A stretch of 39,580 bases of DNA from the NCBI GenBank assembly GCA_947090635.1, contig CAMUOM010000006.1, forward strand, positions 1-39,580, given 5' to 3'. A program made the translations under genes and the position numbers. Positions 7,985 through 16,727 of this stretch are shown piece by piece; the stretch's first letter is position 1; the number at the start of each line of letters is the position of its first letter. Source of the stretch: an uncultured Candidatus Saccharibacteria bacterium. GTDB lineage: Bacteria > Patescibacteriota > Saccharimonadia > Saccharimonadales > Saccharimonadaceae. The notes under the pieces were generated by a model that worked only from the letters and a program-made list of their open reading frames with translations, searched no databases and was not told the DNA's origin.

Positions 7985-9070
7985 ATGAAAGATGAGTTGA
8001 CCGCGCGGGTGCGGCAGTTGAGTGAGGCGGTGGCGGCTGCGGCGACGCAGCTGGACTTGCCGGCGCGGCAGGCGGAGCTAGCCAAGCTGGAGGAGCGGGT
8101 GGCGCAGCCGGAGCTGTGGAACGAACCCGAGCGGGCGCAGCGGCTGGTGAAGGAGCTGGCGACCTTGAAGGCTAGCGTGCAGCCGTGGCTGGTGCTGCAG
8201 ACGCAGGCAGCGGACAGCGAGGAGTTGCTTGCGCTGCTCGACGACGAGCTACTGCCCGAGTTTGCAGGGCAAGTCGGCGCGCTGGAGGCAGAGTATGACA
8301 AGCTTAAGCAGCAGATGTTGTTTACTGGCCAGTACGACTTGGGCGACGCCATTTTGCGCCTCAGTGCCGGCGCGGGCGGCGATGACGCGCAGGACTTTAC
8401 CGAGATGCTGGAGCGCATGTACCTTCGGTGGGCGGAGCGGCGCGGCTTTAGTGCGCAGGTGATTGAGCGCAGCCCAGGGGAGCAGGCGGGTGTGAAGACC
8501 AGCGTGATTGAGGTCAGCGGCGCGTACGCTTACGGCTGGCTGAAGAGCGAACACGGCGTGCACCGCTTGGTGCGGCTGAGCCCGTTTAACGCCGAGTCGC
8601 GCGAGACATCGTTTGCGCTAGTGGAGGTCTTGCCGAAACTTGACGCGCCCGACGCGGTGAAGATTGACCCGTCCGACCTCCGCATCGACATTTACCGCAG
8701 TTCTGGTAAGGGCGGGCAGGGCGTCAACACTACTGATTCGGCCGTGCGCGTGACCCACTTGCCGACGGGCATTGTGGTGGCGATTCAGAACGAGCGGTCG
8801 CAGATTCAAAATAAAGAGAAGGCGCTGGAGATTTTGCGGGGCAAACTTGCCACGTTGCAGCTTGAGCAGCACGTCAACAGCATCAGCGAGCTGCGGGCGG
8901 GCGAGAGCGCGAGCTGGGGCGCGCAGATTCGCAACTATGTGCTGCATCCGTACAAGTTGGTGAAGGATACGCGCACCAAGTACGAAGAGAAGGACACTGA
9001 CGCCGTGTTTGACGGCAAGATTGACGGCTTTCAGCTTGCCTACCTTGAAGCGCAGGCGAAAAATAAGTAA
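7985..9070 (+). CDS. prfB: Peptide chain release factor 2
   Basis: 361 aa. It terminates translation at UAA and UGA. The GGQ catalytic motif is seen in SSGKGGQGVNTTDSAVRVTH, and the RF2 codon-reading tripeptide SPF in VRLSPFNAES distinguishes it from RF1. The N-terminal helical domain is complete. The gene is a single uninterrupted frame, so the autoregulatory +1 programmed frameshift of many bacterial prfB genes is absent. A functional RF2, together with TGA used as a stop in parB, supports the standard code. The promoter is leaderless with no Shine-Dalgarno site. The next gene is a surface paralogue with its own promoter. Confidence 0.96.
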   Translation: MKDELTARVRQLSEAVAAAATQLDLPARQAELAKLEERVAQPELWNEPERAQRLVKELATLKASVQPWLVLQTQAADSEELLALLDDELLPEFAGQVGALEAEYDKLKQQMLFTGQYDLGDAILRLSAGAGGDDAQDFTEMLERMYLRWAERRGFSAQVIERSPGEQAGVKTSVIEVSGAYAYGWLKSEHGVHRLVRLSPFNAESRETSFALVEVLPKLDAPDAVKIDPSDLRIDIYRSSGKGGQGVNTTDSAVRVTHLPTGIVVAIQNERSQIQNKEKALEILRGKLATLQLEQHVNSISELRAGESASWGAQIRNYVLHPYKLVKDTRTKYEEKDTDAVFDGKIDGFQLAYLEAQAKNK

Positions 9071-9073
9071 AAT

Positions 9074-9102
9074 TTGGTGATGTGATTCGCTTATGCTATA
9101 CT
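9074..9102 (+). promoter_or_regulatory. Promoter of the surface gene at 9148
   Basis: TTGGTG (9074-9079), a 17-nt spacer and extended -10 TGC-TATACT (TATACT 9097-9102). The following leader has GGTGGTAGTAGAGATAAAAA, matching the leaders at 1427 and 11353. Confidence 0.75.
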
Positions 9103-9147
9103 TAGCATGAATACTTGGTGGTAGTAGAGATAAAAATAGGAGGGAAA

Positions 9148-11130
9148 ATGCTACAATTAAGCAGTAAAAACATGAGGCTGTATGCCGTGATTGGTGTATT
9201 AACAGCGTTGCTGTCTGTTGTAATTTCTACGCCTGCGTTTGCCACAGTGGACAATACGATTCAAGTTGATACAGATAGTGAAGTAGCGTTATATGAACTT
9301 TGGAACGGATTTTATTTATCCACCATCAATATAGAAGTTAAAACTCTTAAGCCATATGGTTTCAATCTTACTATGCAGGCGAATAACTCCAGCCTAATTA
9401 ATAGCTATGACGCTAATTATAAGATTGAATCTATCAAAAATCAGCATTTTTCACCACTAGCAGCCAATCAATGGGGTTATGGTATTGGCAATCGCGCATC
9501 AACGTATAAAGGCGTTCCGGATAATACGCAGCCGGCAGTGGTAGTTGCTAATACAAGTATTAGTAATTTTCACGGTTGCGAGAGCGATACTTTTTGTCGT
9601 AAACAACTGACTTTTGCGGCAAATGTGGATACTGCTAAAATGGCGCATGGTCATTATAGCACCACTATAATTTACACGGCGACCGCTAAGCCGGCGCCAA
9701 AACCGCCGGTGGTTGACCCAACGGTTTGTAAGTCGGGTGACTCGAAAAATGACTGCCAAGTCGACCTTGATGCTAATATGATTCCAGTTAAGTACACTGG
9801 TAGCACTACTAGCGCCCAGTGGACCAGCGTCGCCGACCCAGAGGCTGCTGGTAGTGGCTGGTACGATTACGCCAACAAGCAATGGGCTAATGCCATTACA
9901 GTAAAAAAGGAGGCACTCGCTAAATATAAAGGTCAGACGAAGGTGGTTGACCAAGCTGATATTCTCGGTTTCTGGGTCTACATCCCACGCTATGCTTATG
10001 AGGTAATGCGGCGCGATGGCACAGATAAGCCGGTTCCAGCTCAGAACTTCGTAATTCATTTTGAAAAGGCTACCGACCAGAAGCGTTACCCAGCTACCTG
10101 TTCGGAGCCGGGGAAGGACTATCGCACGCGGTGTGCCCTTAATCGTGATTATATTAAAGGACAGCCGAGCGATAACGGCACTTGGGCTACCCATCCAGCC
10201 TTTACCTTCGGCACTAAAGAACTCAACGGTATCTGGTTTGCTAAGTTTGAAATCACCGGCACTACCACTCAGCCAACTGTCTTGCCAAATGAAGCCCACA
10301 TTTCTGGTAATTACAGCGGCATTGACGGTATTGGTAGCTTCTACTCGGTAGCTAAGTCGCTTGGAGTAAACGACCCACAGAATGTTGGTGGTAAATCAGT
10401 CAGCTCACCGCAAAACAGCCACCATCTTGCTAAGCTCAGCTCTCGCATGGTCAATAATAATGACTGGGGTGCTACCGCCTATCTATCTGCTAGCAAGTAT
10501 GGTGCTGGCTACAACGGTGTCCAAACAAACTCTAGTAGTGCAATCCATGGCGGTAGCTATGGTACCACCGGCTGTGGCCCACAAGCTAGCGGCAATGCTA
10601 ACACCTACAATGATGGCGGCGCCACCCTTGGTACTCAATCCGCCTGCAGTTCAAGCGACCCACAACGTGTCTACAACGGCACCCTTGGCCAACTCGCCAG
10701 TACTACCAACAACCCAACTGGCATCTACGACATGTCCGGTGGCGGCAAGGAATATGTAGCCGCCAGTTACACTACTAACCTAAATGAATCTGGCGTAAGT
10801 AGCGATGGTGATTACTTTGGCACTAAAGCCCACCCACCATACGTCAACACCTATAACTTCGGCGCGCCAAATGGTTGTACTTTTGCTACTTGCGGCGGTC
10901 AAGCCCTTTACGAGACCTTAGGTTGGAATGGCCAGAATACCGATAGCTTGAGTTCAAAGTGGGTTTGGTTCTCTCGGGGCAGCTACGCGGACGGTGGCTC
11001 GGGCGCTGGGGTGTTTGCCTTGAACTCGGTCACTGGCTACGCCTACAGACACTACAACTACAACGGCGGCTATGGTGCCGACTATGGTAATGTCGCCTTC
11101 CGCGTCGCGCTCGTGCCCCTGCAAGACTAA
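9148..11130 (+). CDS. Two-module exported surface protein: beta-module plus FGE/C-type-lectin-like domain (paralogue 3)
   Basis: 660 aa. The ATG at 9148 is selected by the TAGGAGGG Shine-Dalgarno 5-6 nt upstream; the GTG at 9115 lies in the conserved leader. The signal peptide ends near TPAFA. The beta-module has YGFNLTMQAN, NQWGYGI and HYSTTIIYTA, and is followed by the linker CKSGDSKNDCQVDL. The C-terminal module has FWVYIPRYAYEVMRRD, THPAFTFGTKELNGIWFAKFE, GTTGCGPQ, GIYDMSGGGKEYVAASY and TCGGQALYET. The variable terminal segment runs from SRGSYADGGSGAGVF through a Tyr/Asn/Gly-rich stretch to AFRVALVP. Around 9780-9905 the DNA is very similar to 2190-2315 of paralogue 1, suggesting recent duplication or gene conversion. 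Ligand unknown. Confidence 0.85.
   Translation: MLQLSSKNMRLYAVIGVLTALLSVVISTPAFATVDNTIQVDTDSEVALYELWNGFYLSTINIEVKTLKPYGFNLTMQANNSSLINSYDANYKIESIKNQHFSPLAANQWGYGIGNRASTYKGVPDNTQPAVVVANTSISNFHGCESDTFCRKQLTFAANVDTAKMAHGHYSTTIIYTATAKPAPKPPVVDPTVCKSGDSKNDCQVDLDANMIPVKYTGSTTSAQWTSVADPEAAGSGWYDYANKQWANAITVKKEALAKYKGQTKVVDQADILGFWVYIPRYAYEVMRRDGTDKPVPAQNFVIHFEKATDQKRYPATCSEPGKDYRTRCALNRDYIKGQPSDNGTWATHPAFTFGTKELNGIWFAKFEITGTTTQPTVLPNEAHISGNYSGIDGIGSFYSVAKSLGVNDPQNVGGKSVSSPQNSHHLAKLSSRMVNNNDWGATAYLSASKYGAGYNGVQTNSSSAIHGGSYGTTGCGPQASGNANTYNDGGATLGTQSACSSSDPQRVYNGTLGQLASTTNNPTGIYDMSGGGKEYVAASYTTNLNESGVSSDGDYFGTKAHPPYVNTYNFGAPNGCTFATCGGQALYETLGWNGQNTDSLSSKWVWFSRGSYADGGSGAGVFALNSVTGYAYRHYNYNGGYGADYGNVAFRVALVPLQD
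9780..9905 (+). repeat. DNA segment shared with 2190-2315
   Basis: The segments encoding IPVKYTGSTT ... WYDYANKQWANA in paralogues 1 and 3 are nearly the same at the nucleotide level. There are identical runs such as CCCAGTGGACCAGCGTCGCC, with most differences at third positions. They are candidate substrates for recombination between paralogues. Confidence 0.7.
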
Positions 11131-11308
11131 ATCTGCGGTGGTGTACACCGCCGCCGTTCTGGCTCCAGACAATAAGAGGAGCAGGGGGCGTTAGTCGTTG
11201 CGGTTGAGTGTGGTGGAACCCTAGTTGGCGGTTTATGGAGTTGTTTGTCGATGTGTTGACTTGACTTAGCGTTAGCTAGCTTATTTATCTGTCTGCGTAA
11301 GTAAAAAT

Positions 11309-11337
11309 TTGGTGTTTTATCCCGCTTGTGCTATAAT
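11309..11337 (+). promoter_or_regulatory. Promoter of the surface gene at 11392
   Basis: TTGGTG (11309-11314), a 17-nt spacer and TGC-TATAAT (11332-11337). The leader GGTGGTGGCAGAGATAA is almost the same as that of the 1466 gene. The 11131-11308 stretch upstream shows no gene. Confidence 0.75.
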
Positions 11338-11391
11338 GCAAGTATATAGCCGGTGGTGGCAGAGATAACAAACAGTGGAGGAGTAAACAAT

Positions 11392-13434
11392 ATGAGACAA
11401 CAGAAACGACATGGTGCCCAACCTTTGTATGGCAAGGCAATTTTTTGGCCCTTATTTTTACTTGCGGTAGCTCCGCTTGTGTTAGCTACGCCAGTCCACG
11501 CCGCCGACGACAATACTGTCGAGCTTACTATTGACCCTGTTTCCAGTCTTAAACCTTTAGACAATAACGCTAATTTATACAAAGCCACCACTAATATTAT
11601 TGTTAAAACTGGTAAGCCATATGGCTTTAATCTTACCATGCAGGCGAGCACCGCTGATTTAATTAATACTATTGACTCTAACCATAAAATATCTGCCATT
11701 TCTAGCACGACTCCGGTCGCGCTTGGCACCAACCAATGGGGCTATTCTCTTAAAAGATACGACACCACTTTCAGTGCTGTTCCTACGGCTACTGATACTC
11801 CAGCTGTTCTTGTTGATACCGCGGCTCAAAGAAGTAAGGTAGGAAGTAGGATAGCTAGATGCAAGGGCAAGACCAACTGCAAGGCTCGTGTAACTTTTGG
11901 AGCGAATGTTAACCCAAGCAAGCTTGCCTCTGGTAAATACTCTACAACAGTTGTTTATACAGCTATAGTTAAGCCAAAGCCGGCGCCAATACCAATGGCC
12001 AAGCTAGAGCCGGCCCGTGGTGTTAATTCAACAGTTTGCCGTTCTGGTGACCCAAAGAACGATTGTCAAGTTGACCTTGCCCCAAACATGGTTCCAGTTA
12101 AATATACTGGCAGTAATACTAATGCTCAGTGGACAAGTCTCGCCAAACCAGAAGATGCCGCGCATCAGGGCGAATGGTACAACTATAACGACAAGCAATG
12201 GGCGAATGCCATAACCGTGAAAGACCCAAGTAAATACAAAGGTCAGACCAGGGTAGTCGACCAAGCTGATATCCTCGGCTTCTGGGTATACATTCCACGT
12301 TATGCCTATGAAGTAATGCGGCGTGATGGTACAGATAAACCAGTCTCAGCCCAAAACTTCTTAATTAGCTTCGAAAAGAAAACCACACCAAAGCGTCACC
12401 CAGCTGCCTGTAACACTACGGGTAAAGATTACCGTACTCAGTGTGGCCTCGACCGTAGTTACATCAAAGGCCAACTAAGCAATCAAGGTACTTGGGCGAC
12501 CCACCCAGCCTTTACCTTCGGCAACAAGGAACTCAACGGCATTTGGTTTGCTAAGTTCGAAACCACGGGCATGAAGACTCAGCCGACTGTCCTACCTGGT
12601 CAATCTCGTATAAGTGACGGGTATATTAGTTCATACTATTCAGTAGCTAAATCACTTGGCGTATATGACTCACAAAATGTTGGCGGTTTCAGTGCGTATG
12701 CTACTCAAAACAATCACCACCTCGCTAAACTCAGTTCTCACATGGTCAACAATAACGACTGGGGCGCTGCTACCTACCTCAGCGCCAGTAAGTATGGCGC
12801 CGGCTACAATAAAGTTCAGGTAAACGCTAATGGCGCCTACCATAGTTATTATGGTAGTCCCTCTGGTGCCTCCGGTACTACCGGCTGCGGCCCACAGGCT
12901 AGCGGCAATACTAGTGTTTACAGAGATTCTGGTACTCTCGGCACCCCACAGGCCTGTGGCAATGCAGACCGTGCCTACAACGGTACCCTTGGCCAACTTG
13001 CCAGCACCACCAACAATACAACCGGCATTTATGATATGTCTGGTGGTGGCGGGGAATACGTCGCAGCCAGCTATAGTGATAATCTAAACAACTCAGACGC
13101 CAACTACTACTTTGCTTATAATGCAGCCCATCCACCATACGTCAACACTTATAATTTTAAAGACTTCAACTCATGTACCTACCAAACCTGTGGTGGTCAA
13201 GCTCTCTATGAAACCCACAATGGTTCAAGTAGTACTGGCACCAACATGTGGCTCAACCAAACATCCTATTTCGTAGAGAAAGGTAGTTCATCCTATCCCT
13301 ATCCTTGGTTCAGCCGTGGCGGCAACCATTACTATGGTTCGGTCGCTGGGCTGTTCTATGCCAGTGGTGACGATGGCAACAGCAACGACAGAGACGCGTT
13401 CCGCGTCGCGCTCGCGCCGGCGCCGCACGACTAG
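11392..13434 (+). CDS. Two-module exported surface protein: beta-module plus FGE/C-type-lectin-like domain (paralogue 4)
   Basis: 680 aa. The ATG at 11392 follows GGAGGAG; the GTG at 11353 is in the leader. Its signal peptide (IFWPLFLLAVAPLVLATPVHA) is nearly identical to that of paralogue 1. The beta-module (GFNLTMQAS, NQWGYSL, KYSTTVVYTA) is followed by CRSGDPKNDCQVDL. The C-terminal module has FWVYIPRYAYEVMRRDGTDKP, THPAFTFGNKELNGIWFAKFE, GTTGCGPQ, GIYDMSGGGGEYVAASY and a terminal FSRGGNHYYGSVAGLF ... AFRVALAPAPHD. The last nine residues (LAPAPHD context) match paralogue 1, while the residues between RGG and FRV differ strongly. It is probably a secreted binding protein; the enzymatic role is unproven. 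Confidence 0.85.
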   Translation: MRQQKRHGAQPLYGKAIFWPLFLLAVAPLVLATPVHAADDNTVELTIDPVSSLKPLDNNANLYKATTNIIVKTGKPYGFNLTMQASTADLINTIDSNHKISAISSTTPVALGTNQWGYSLKRYDTTFSAVPTATDTPAVLVDTAAQRSKVGSRIARCKGKTNCKARVTFGANVNPSKLASGKYSTTVVYTAIVKPKPAPIPMAKLEPARGVNSTVCRSGDPKNDCQVDLAPNMVPVKYTGSNTNAQWTSLAKPEDAAHQGEWYNYNDKQWANAITVKDPSKYKGQTRVVDQADILGFWVYIPRYAYEVMRRDGTDKPVSAQNFLISFEKKTTPKRHPAACNTTGKDYRTQCGLDRSYIKGQLSNQGTWATHPAFTFGNKELNGIWFAKFETTGMKTQPTVLPGQSRISDGYISSYYSVAKSLGVYDSQNVGGFSAYATQNNHHLAKLSSHMVNNNDWGAATYLSASKYGAGYNKVQVNANGAYHSYYGSPSGASGTTGCGPQASGNTSVYRDSGTLGTPQACGNADRAYNGTLGQLASTTNNTTGIYDMSGGGGEYVAASYSDNLNNSDANYYFAYNAAHPPYVNTYNFKDFNSCTYQTCGGQALYETHNGSSSTGTNMWLNQTSYFVEKGSSSYPYPWFSRGGNHYYGSVAGLFYASGDDGNSNDRDAFRVALAPAPHD

Positions 13435-13552
13435 CTGACTAGCTCAATAGGGCTATCGAAGAGGGTGGCGTGGCGCATCAATCTACATTCTTGCGCCCCG
13501 CAACCTCCCGTCGCAACCCCTCGTTTTCCACAACTTTTTTGGCTCAAAGTAC

Positions 13553-13581
13553 TTGAAATCACTAAGCGTATGCGTTATACT
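13553..13581 (+). promoter_or_regulatory. Sigma70-type promoter of the sortase-ftsEX operon
   Basis: TTGAAA (13553-13558), a 17-nt spacer and TATACT (13576-13581). It is the only clear promoter before the three-gene operon. Confidence 0.75.
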
Positions 13582-13594
13582 TATTGCATAGTCT

Positions 13595-13654
13595 GGAGAC
13601 AAACATGACTAAGGTTATATTAGGTGTAATATTTAAAATAGGAGACAAACATGA
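13595..13654 (+). repeat. Direct repeat duplicating the ribosome-binding site and start codon
   Basis: GGAGACAAACATGA occurs at 13595-13608 and 13641-13654, a 46-nt spacing. Each copy contains a Shine-Dalgarno-like GGAGA and an ATG. Confidence 0.85.
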
Positions 13655-13658
13655 ATAA
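13605..13658 (+). CDS. Short upstream leader ORF overlapping the sortase start
   Basis: A 17-codon ORF (MTKVILGVIFKIGDKHE) starts at the first ATG of the duplicated GGAGACAAACATGA and ends with a TAA at 13656-13658, overlapping the sortase start codon (13651) in another frame. The arrangement suits translational coupling or attenuation of the sortase-ftsEX operon. It could also be a by-product of a small duplication. No homologue is recognised. Confidence 0.45.
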   Translation: MTKVILGVIFKIGDKHE

Positions 13659-16008
13659 TGGCGTAGTATCTGGCTCTGGCAGGCTAGATCTAAATGCCTC
13701 TGCTTTAGCAGCGGCGCGCCGTCGGTTGACTGGTGGGGACGACCAAAGACTAGACGGTAATGGCATCATCTATGATGTCGAACATCAATCACAAACTACA
13801 GAAAAGGAGCGCATTTTGCGCACTTTGGCCCAAATGGACGGCCGTTCCAGCGTGCGAAACAATGCCACCGCGCACACGCAAGCCGTCATGCGTCGTCGCG
13901 CTGCCGCCCAGCGGCAGACGATGTTGGTCAATCATATGGGGTTGGTCAACACTGCATCTCAGGCTGCTCAGGTAGCTCAGGAACCTCAAACGGCTCAAGC
14001 GCCTCAAGCATTTCAGCCAGCTCAGGCACCTCAGCCAGTGCAACCAGTTCACCCAGTCCAGCCAGCCCAGGCGCGACCACTACAACCAATGCAACCAGTC
14101 CAAGCGCAGCCAACTGCGCCAGTTCGTCGTGCCACTGTTAATGTTGCCACTGCCAACCGTGCCGCCCGCTCGGTTGCTTCAACGTACACCGGTGTGTCGC
14201 CAGCACATCGCGTTGCTCCAGCTACCTCAGTCAAGTCTCAACCTCTTTACCATGCCGCGGTTTCTACACCGACCGCTGCCGCATTTCCGAAGATTAGCCA
14301 GCACCGCGGTCGCATCGCCGCTGATGCACCGTTAGCCTTGCGTTCTTCGACCGCTGCCCGCTATCGCGCCGCTCAAGCTATCCAGCCAGAGGCGCCAGTT
14401 GCCCCAGCGCGTCCAGTAGAGCAGGTGAGAGTTCAACCGGTAGCCCATCCAACTGCCCATCTGGTAGCTCGTCCAGCGGCTCGACCAACCGCCCGCCCAG
14501 TTGTACAACAAGCGGATCCAGCACCTCAGCCGGTTGCACAGCCAGAGGTTAATCCTGCTGCGCCGGCGGAGACAGTTCAGCCGGACTATGCAGCCGAGGC
14601 CTACCAGCCAGAGCAGTCGGTTACCCCAGATTTTATTGATTTGCAGGCTGATTTAGCTAATAATTATGTGTTCGGGCCAGCGGAAGAGTTGTCAACTAAC
14701 ACCGAAGCCGCTCAGCCAGCTGAGACAGAGGCGGAGAAAGATGCGGCTGCCGACCAAGCTGCCGCTGCTGCATTACAAGCTGCTGCTGAGGTGAAGGCCG
14801 CCGCTAAGCCAGCTGCCGCCAAGACCAACAAGCTCGCTCACCTCGTGCACCATGTCACCAAGCCAGCTGTGACCTCAGCTGAGGACCCATTCTCGCCGCT
14901 CAACATCGGCCACGAGTCGCAAGCTGAGTCGGTGAAAGACAAGGCGAAGGCGGGTCTTGAGAAGGCAAAGACGGTTGCTAAGCAGGCTCACACTAAGGCG
15001 AAAAAGCTCAGCAAGCAAGTTGCTAAGCAAGCAGTTAAGAAGCTAAAGGCGTTCCGCGACGCCAACTCGGTGCGCGTTGCCAAGCGTGTCGCTCAAGAGC
15101 GTGAAACTGTTGCGCAGGGCGCCGCTAATACCGTTGCTGCTGCTAGTGCTGCCGTTGCTCAACCACAGTTTGCCGTTGCTACAGCCACGGCTGCTACCAC
15201 AAAGGCAGTCCAGCCAGCCCCTCAGCCAACCGCGCCAATCAGTGTCAACACCGCTGGTGCTGCTGCGCTTGAGCAGCCGAATTTGTTCGACCGTGTTGCT
15301 GGCGCTAAGGTTGCGATTAGCTTTAAGTTTAACCGCGCTTTGACCCTAAATATCATCCGCTATGCTGCCATCGTGGTGGTGATTGGCATTAGTGCTTATC
15401 TCGCGTGGGATACTTACAATACCAACCGCGGTGTCCAGAGTAACTTTGATAGCCCAGCACAGGCGATGTCGATTGCCGGTGTCAACCCAGCTACCGCTGA
15501 CCAGACTGCCGTAAGCAGCAACGACCGCCAAGCTTACACCGTGGCTGCCGATTTGCCGCGCATCATCAACATTCCAGTGATTAACGTTACTGCGCGCGTC
15601 CGCACCGTAGGCGTGAATAGCCGAGGTGACATCGATACGCCAAAGAACCTCAATGATACCGCTTGGTATGATGGTTCAGCTAAGCCAAACCAAGAGGGGC
15701 AGGTGTTCATTGACGGCCACACCTCATTTAGCCGCAACATTACAGCTGCCTTCAACGACCTCAACAAGGTACGTGACGGCGACCAGATTTACATCGAGAC
15801 TGGCAATGGCGCGAAGTTTAAGTATCGCGTAACCGGTGTTAAGACGGTGGATGCCAACAAGGTAGACATGGGTGAAGCGCTGAACACTCAAGATGGCGCT
15901 CACAAGGGCTTGACGCTGATGACTTGCACCGGTACTTTCAACTACCGCACTCAGACTGCTGACAAACGCTTGATTGTTTATGCCGTACAGGAGGAAGATA
16001 AATCTTAA
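13651..16008 (+). CDS. Sortase with very long Pro/Ala/Gln-rich cytoplasmic arm
   Basis: 785 aa. A cysteine transpeptidase that would join sorting-signal proteins to the envelope. The catalytic domain is C-terminal: His690 (in FIDGH), Cys759 (in TLMTC) and Arg773 (in DKRLIV). A single membrane segment at about residues 568-590 (IIRYAAIVVVIGISAYLAW) places the catalytic domain outside. The first ~560 residues are low complexity: Pro/Ala/Gln/Val-rich repeats (QPVQPVHPVQP-like), an Ala-rich region and a Lys/Ala-rich helical stretch near residues 425-480. Typical sortases are 200-300 aa, so the cytoplasmic arm is exceptional. The class is not assigned (single-domain D/E/F-like). The start follows TAGGAGA. 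Its stop overlaps the ftsE start by one base. The IAKTG protein at 1-1142 is a candidate substrate. Confidence 0.9.
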   Translation: MNNGVVSGSGRLDLNASALAAARRRLTGGDDQRLDGNGIIYDVEHQSQTTEKERILRTLAQMDGRSSVRNNATAHTQAVMRRRAAAQRQTMLVNHMGLVNTASQAAQVAQEPQTAQAPQAFQPAQAPQPVQPVHPVQPAQARPLQPMQPVQAQPTAPVRRATVNVATANRAARSVASTYTGVSPAHRVAPATSVKSQPLYHAAVSTPTAAAFPKISQHRGRIAADAPLALRSSTAARYRAAQAIQPEAPVAPARPVEQVRVQPVAHPTAHLVARPAARPTARPVVQQADPAPQPVAQPEVNPAAPAETVQPDYAAEAYQPEQSVTPDFIDLQADLANNYVFGPAEELSTNTEAAQPAETEAEKDAAADQAAAAALQAAAEVKAAAKPAAAKTNKLAHLVHHVTKPAVTSAEDPFSPLNIGHESQAESVKDKAKAGLEKAKTVAKQAHTKAKKLSKQVAKQAVKKLKAFRDANSVRVAKRVAQERETVAQGAANTVAAASAAVAQPQFAVATATAATTKAVQPAPQPTAPISVNTAGAAALEQPNLFDRVAGAKVAISFKFNRALTLNIIRYAAIVVVIGISAYLAWDTYNTNRGVQSNFDSPAQAMSIAGVNPATADQTAVSSNDRQAYTVAADLPRIINIPVINVTARVRTVGVNSRGDIDTPKNLNDTAWYDGSAKPNQEGQVFIDGHTSFSRNITAAFNDLNKVRDGDQIYIETGNGAKFKYRVTGVKTVDANKVDMGEALNTQDGAHKGLTLMTCTGTFNYRTQTADKRLIVYAVQEEDKS

Positions 16009-16727
16009 TGGCTAGGTCAATGATTTTGCTGGACCGGGTGAGTAAGCGTTACGACGCTAACTCACCACTGGCGCTTGACCGAGTAAGCGTGAGTATTGCG
16101 CCGCGTGAGTTTGCGATTATCATCGGTGCATCAGGGGCTGGCAAATCGACCTTGCTGCGCATGCTGACCCGCGAAGAGAAGCCCGACAGTGGCAAAGTTG
16201 TGGTGGGTGGCATTGATTATGATAGCCTTGATGACCGCGACATCCCTTTGCTGAGGCGTCGCTTGGGTGTGATTTTTCAGGATTTTAAGCTTCTGCCAAA
16301 CCGTACCGTGTTTGAAAACGTGGCGTTGTCGCTGGAGATTTCGGGACATAGCAATAAAGAAATCAAAGACAATGTGCCGCGCATGTTGGAGCTAGTGGGG
16401 CTCAGGGGTAAGGAGCGTAAGTTTCCGCGTCAGCTCTCTGGTGGCGAAAAGCAACGTGTGGCTATTGCCCGCGCTATGGTACGTCAGCCAAAGATTTTGT
16501 TCGCCGATGAGCCGACTGGCAACCTTGATAGCAAGAACACTTGGGAAATTGTGAAATTACTTGTGAAGATTAACCGCTTTGGCACTACTGTGGTGCTGAT
16601 TACGCATTCGGATGAGATTGTGCGCCGCCTCAATACGCGCACCATTAAGCTTGACCACGGTCGGGTGGTGTCAGATGTGATGCACGGCGGTGAAGTGAAC
16701 CAGAGGAAGGAGGCGGAAGATGTCTGA
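16008..16727 (+). CDS. ftsE: Cell-division ABC transporter ATP-binding protein FtsE
   Basis: 239 aa. It is the cytoplasmic ATPase of the FtsEX complex, which transmits ATP hydrolysis across the membrane to activate peptidoglycan hydrolases at division. Walker A GASGAGKST is at residues 40-48. The Q-loop FQDFKLLPNRTVFENVA is typical of FtsE, followed by signature LSGGE and Walker B ILFADEPTGNLD. The ATG overlaps the sortase stop (TAATG) and the 3' end overlaps ftsX by 8 nt, so the three genes form one translationally coupled operon. Confidence 0.95.
   Translation: MARSMILLDRVSKRYDANSPLALDRVSVSIAPREFAIIIGASGAGKSTLLRMLTREEKPDSGKVVVGGIDYDSLDDRDIPLLRRRLGVIFQDFKLLPNRTVFENVALSLEISGHSNKEIKDNVPRMLELVGLRGKERKFPRQLSGGEKQRVAIARAMVRQPKILFADEPTGNLDSKNTWEIVKLLVKINRFGTTVVLITHSDEIVRRLNTRTIKLDHGRVVSDVMHGGEVNQRKEAEDV

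Noticed and set aside
9499..10299. Minus-strand 266-codon open frame opposite paralogue 3
   Set aside because: It lies fully antisense to a well-supported gene with family motifs, has no Shine-Dalgarno or promoter, and the same kind of antisense frame appears opposite the other paralogues (for example 2018-2611). It is a codon-bias shadow.
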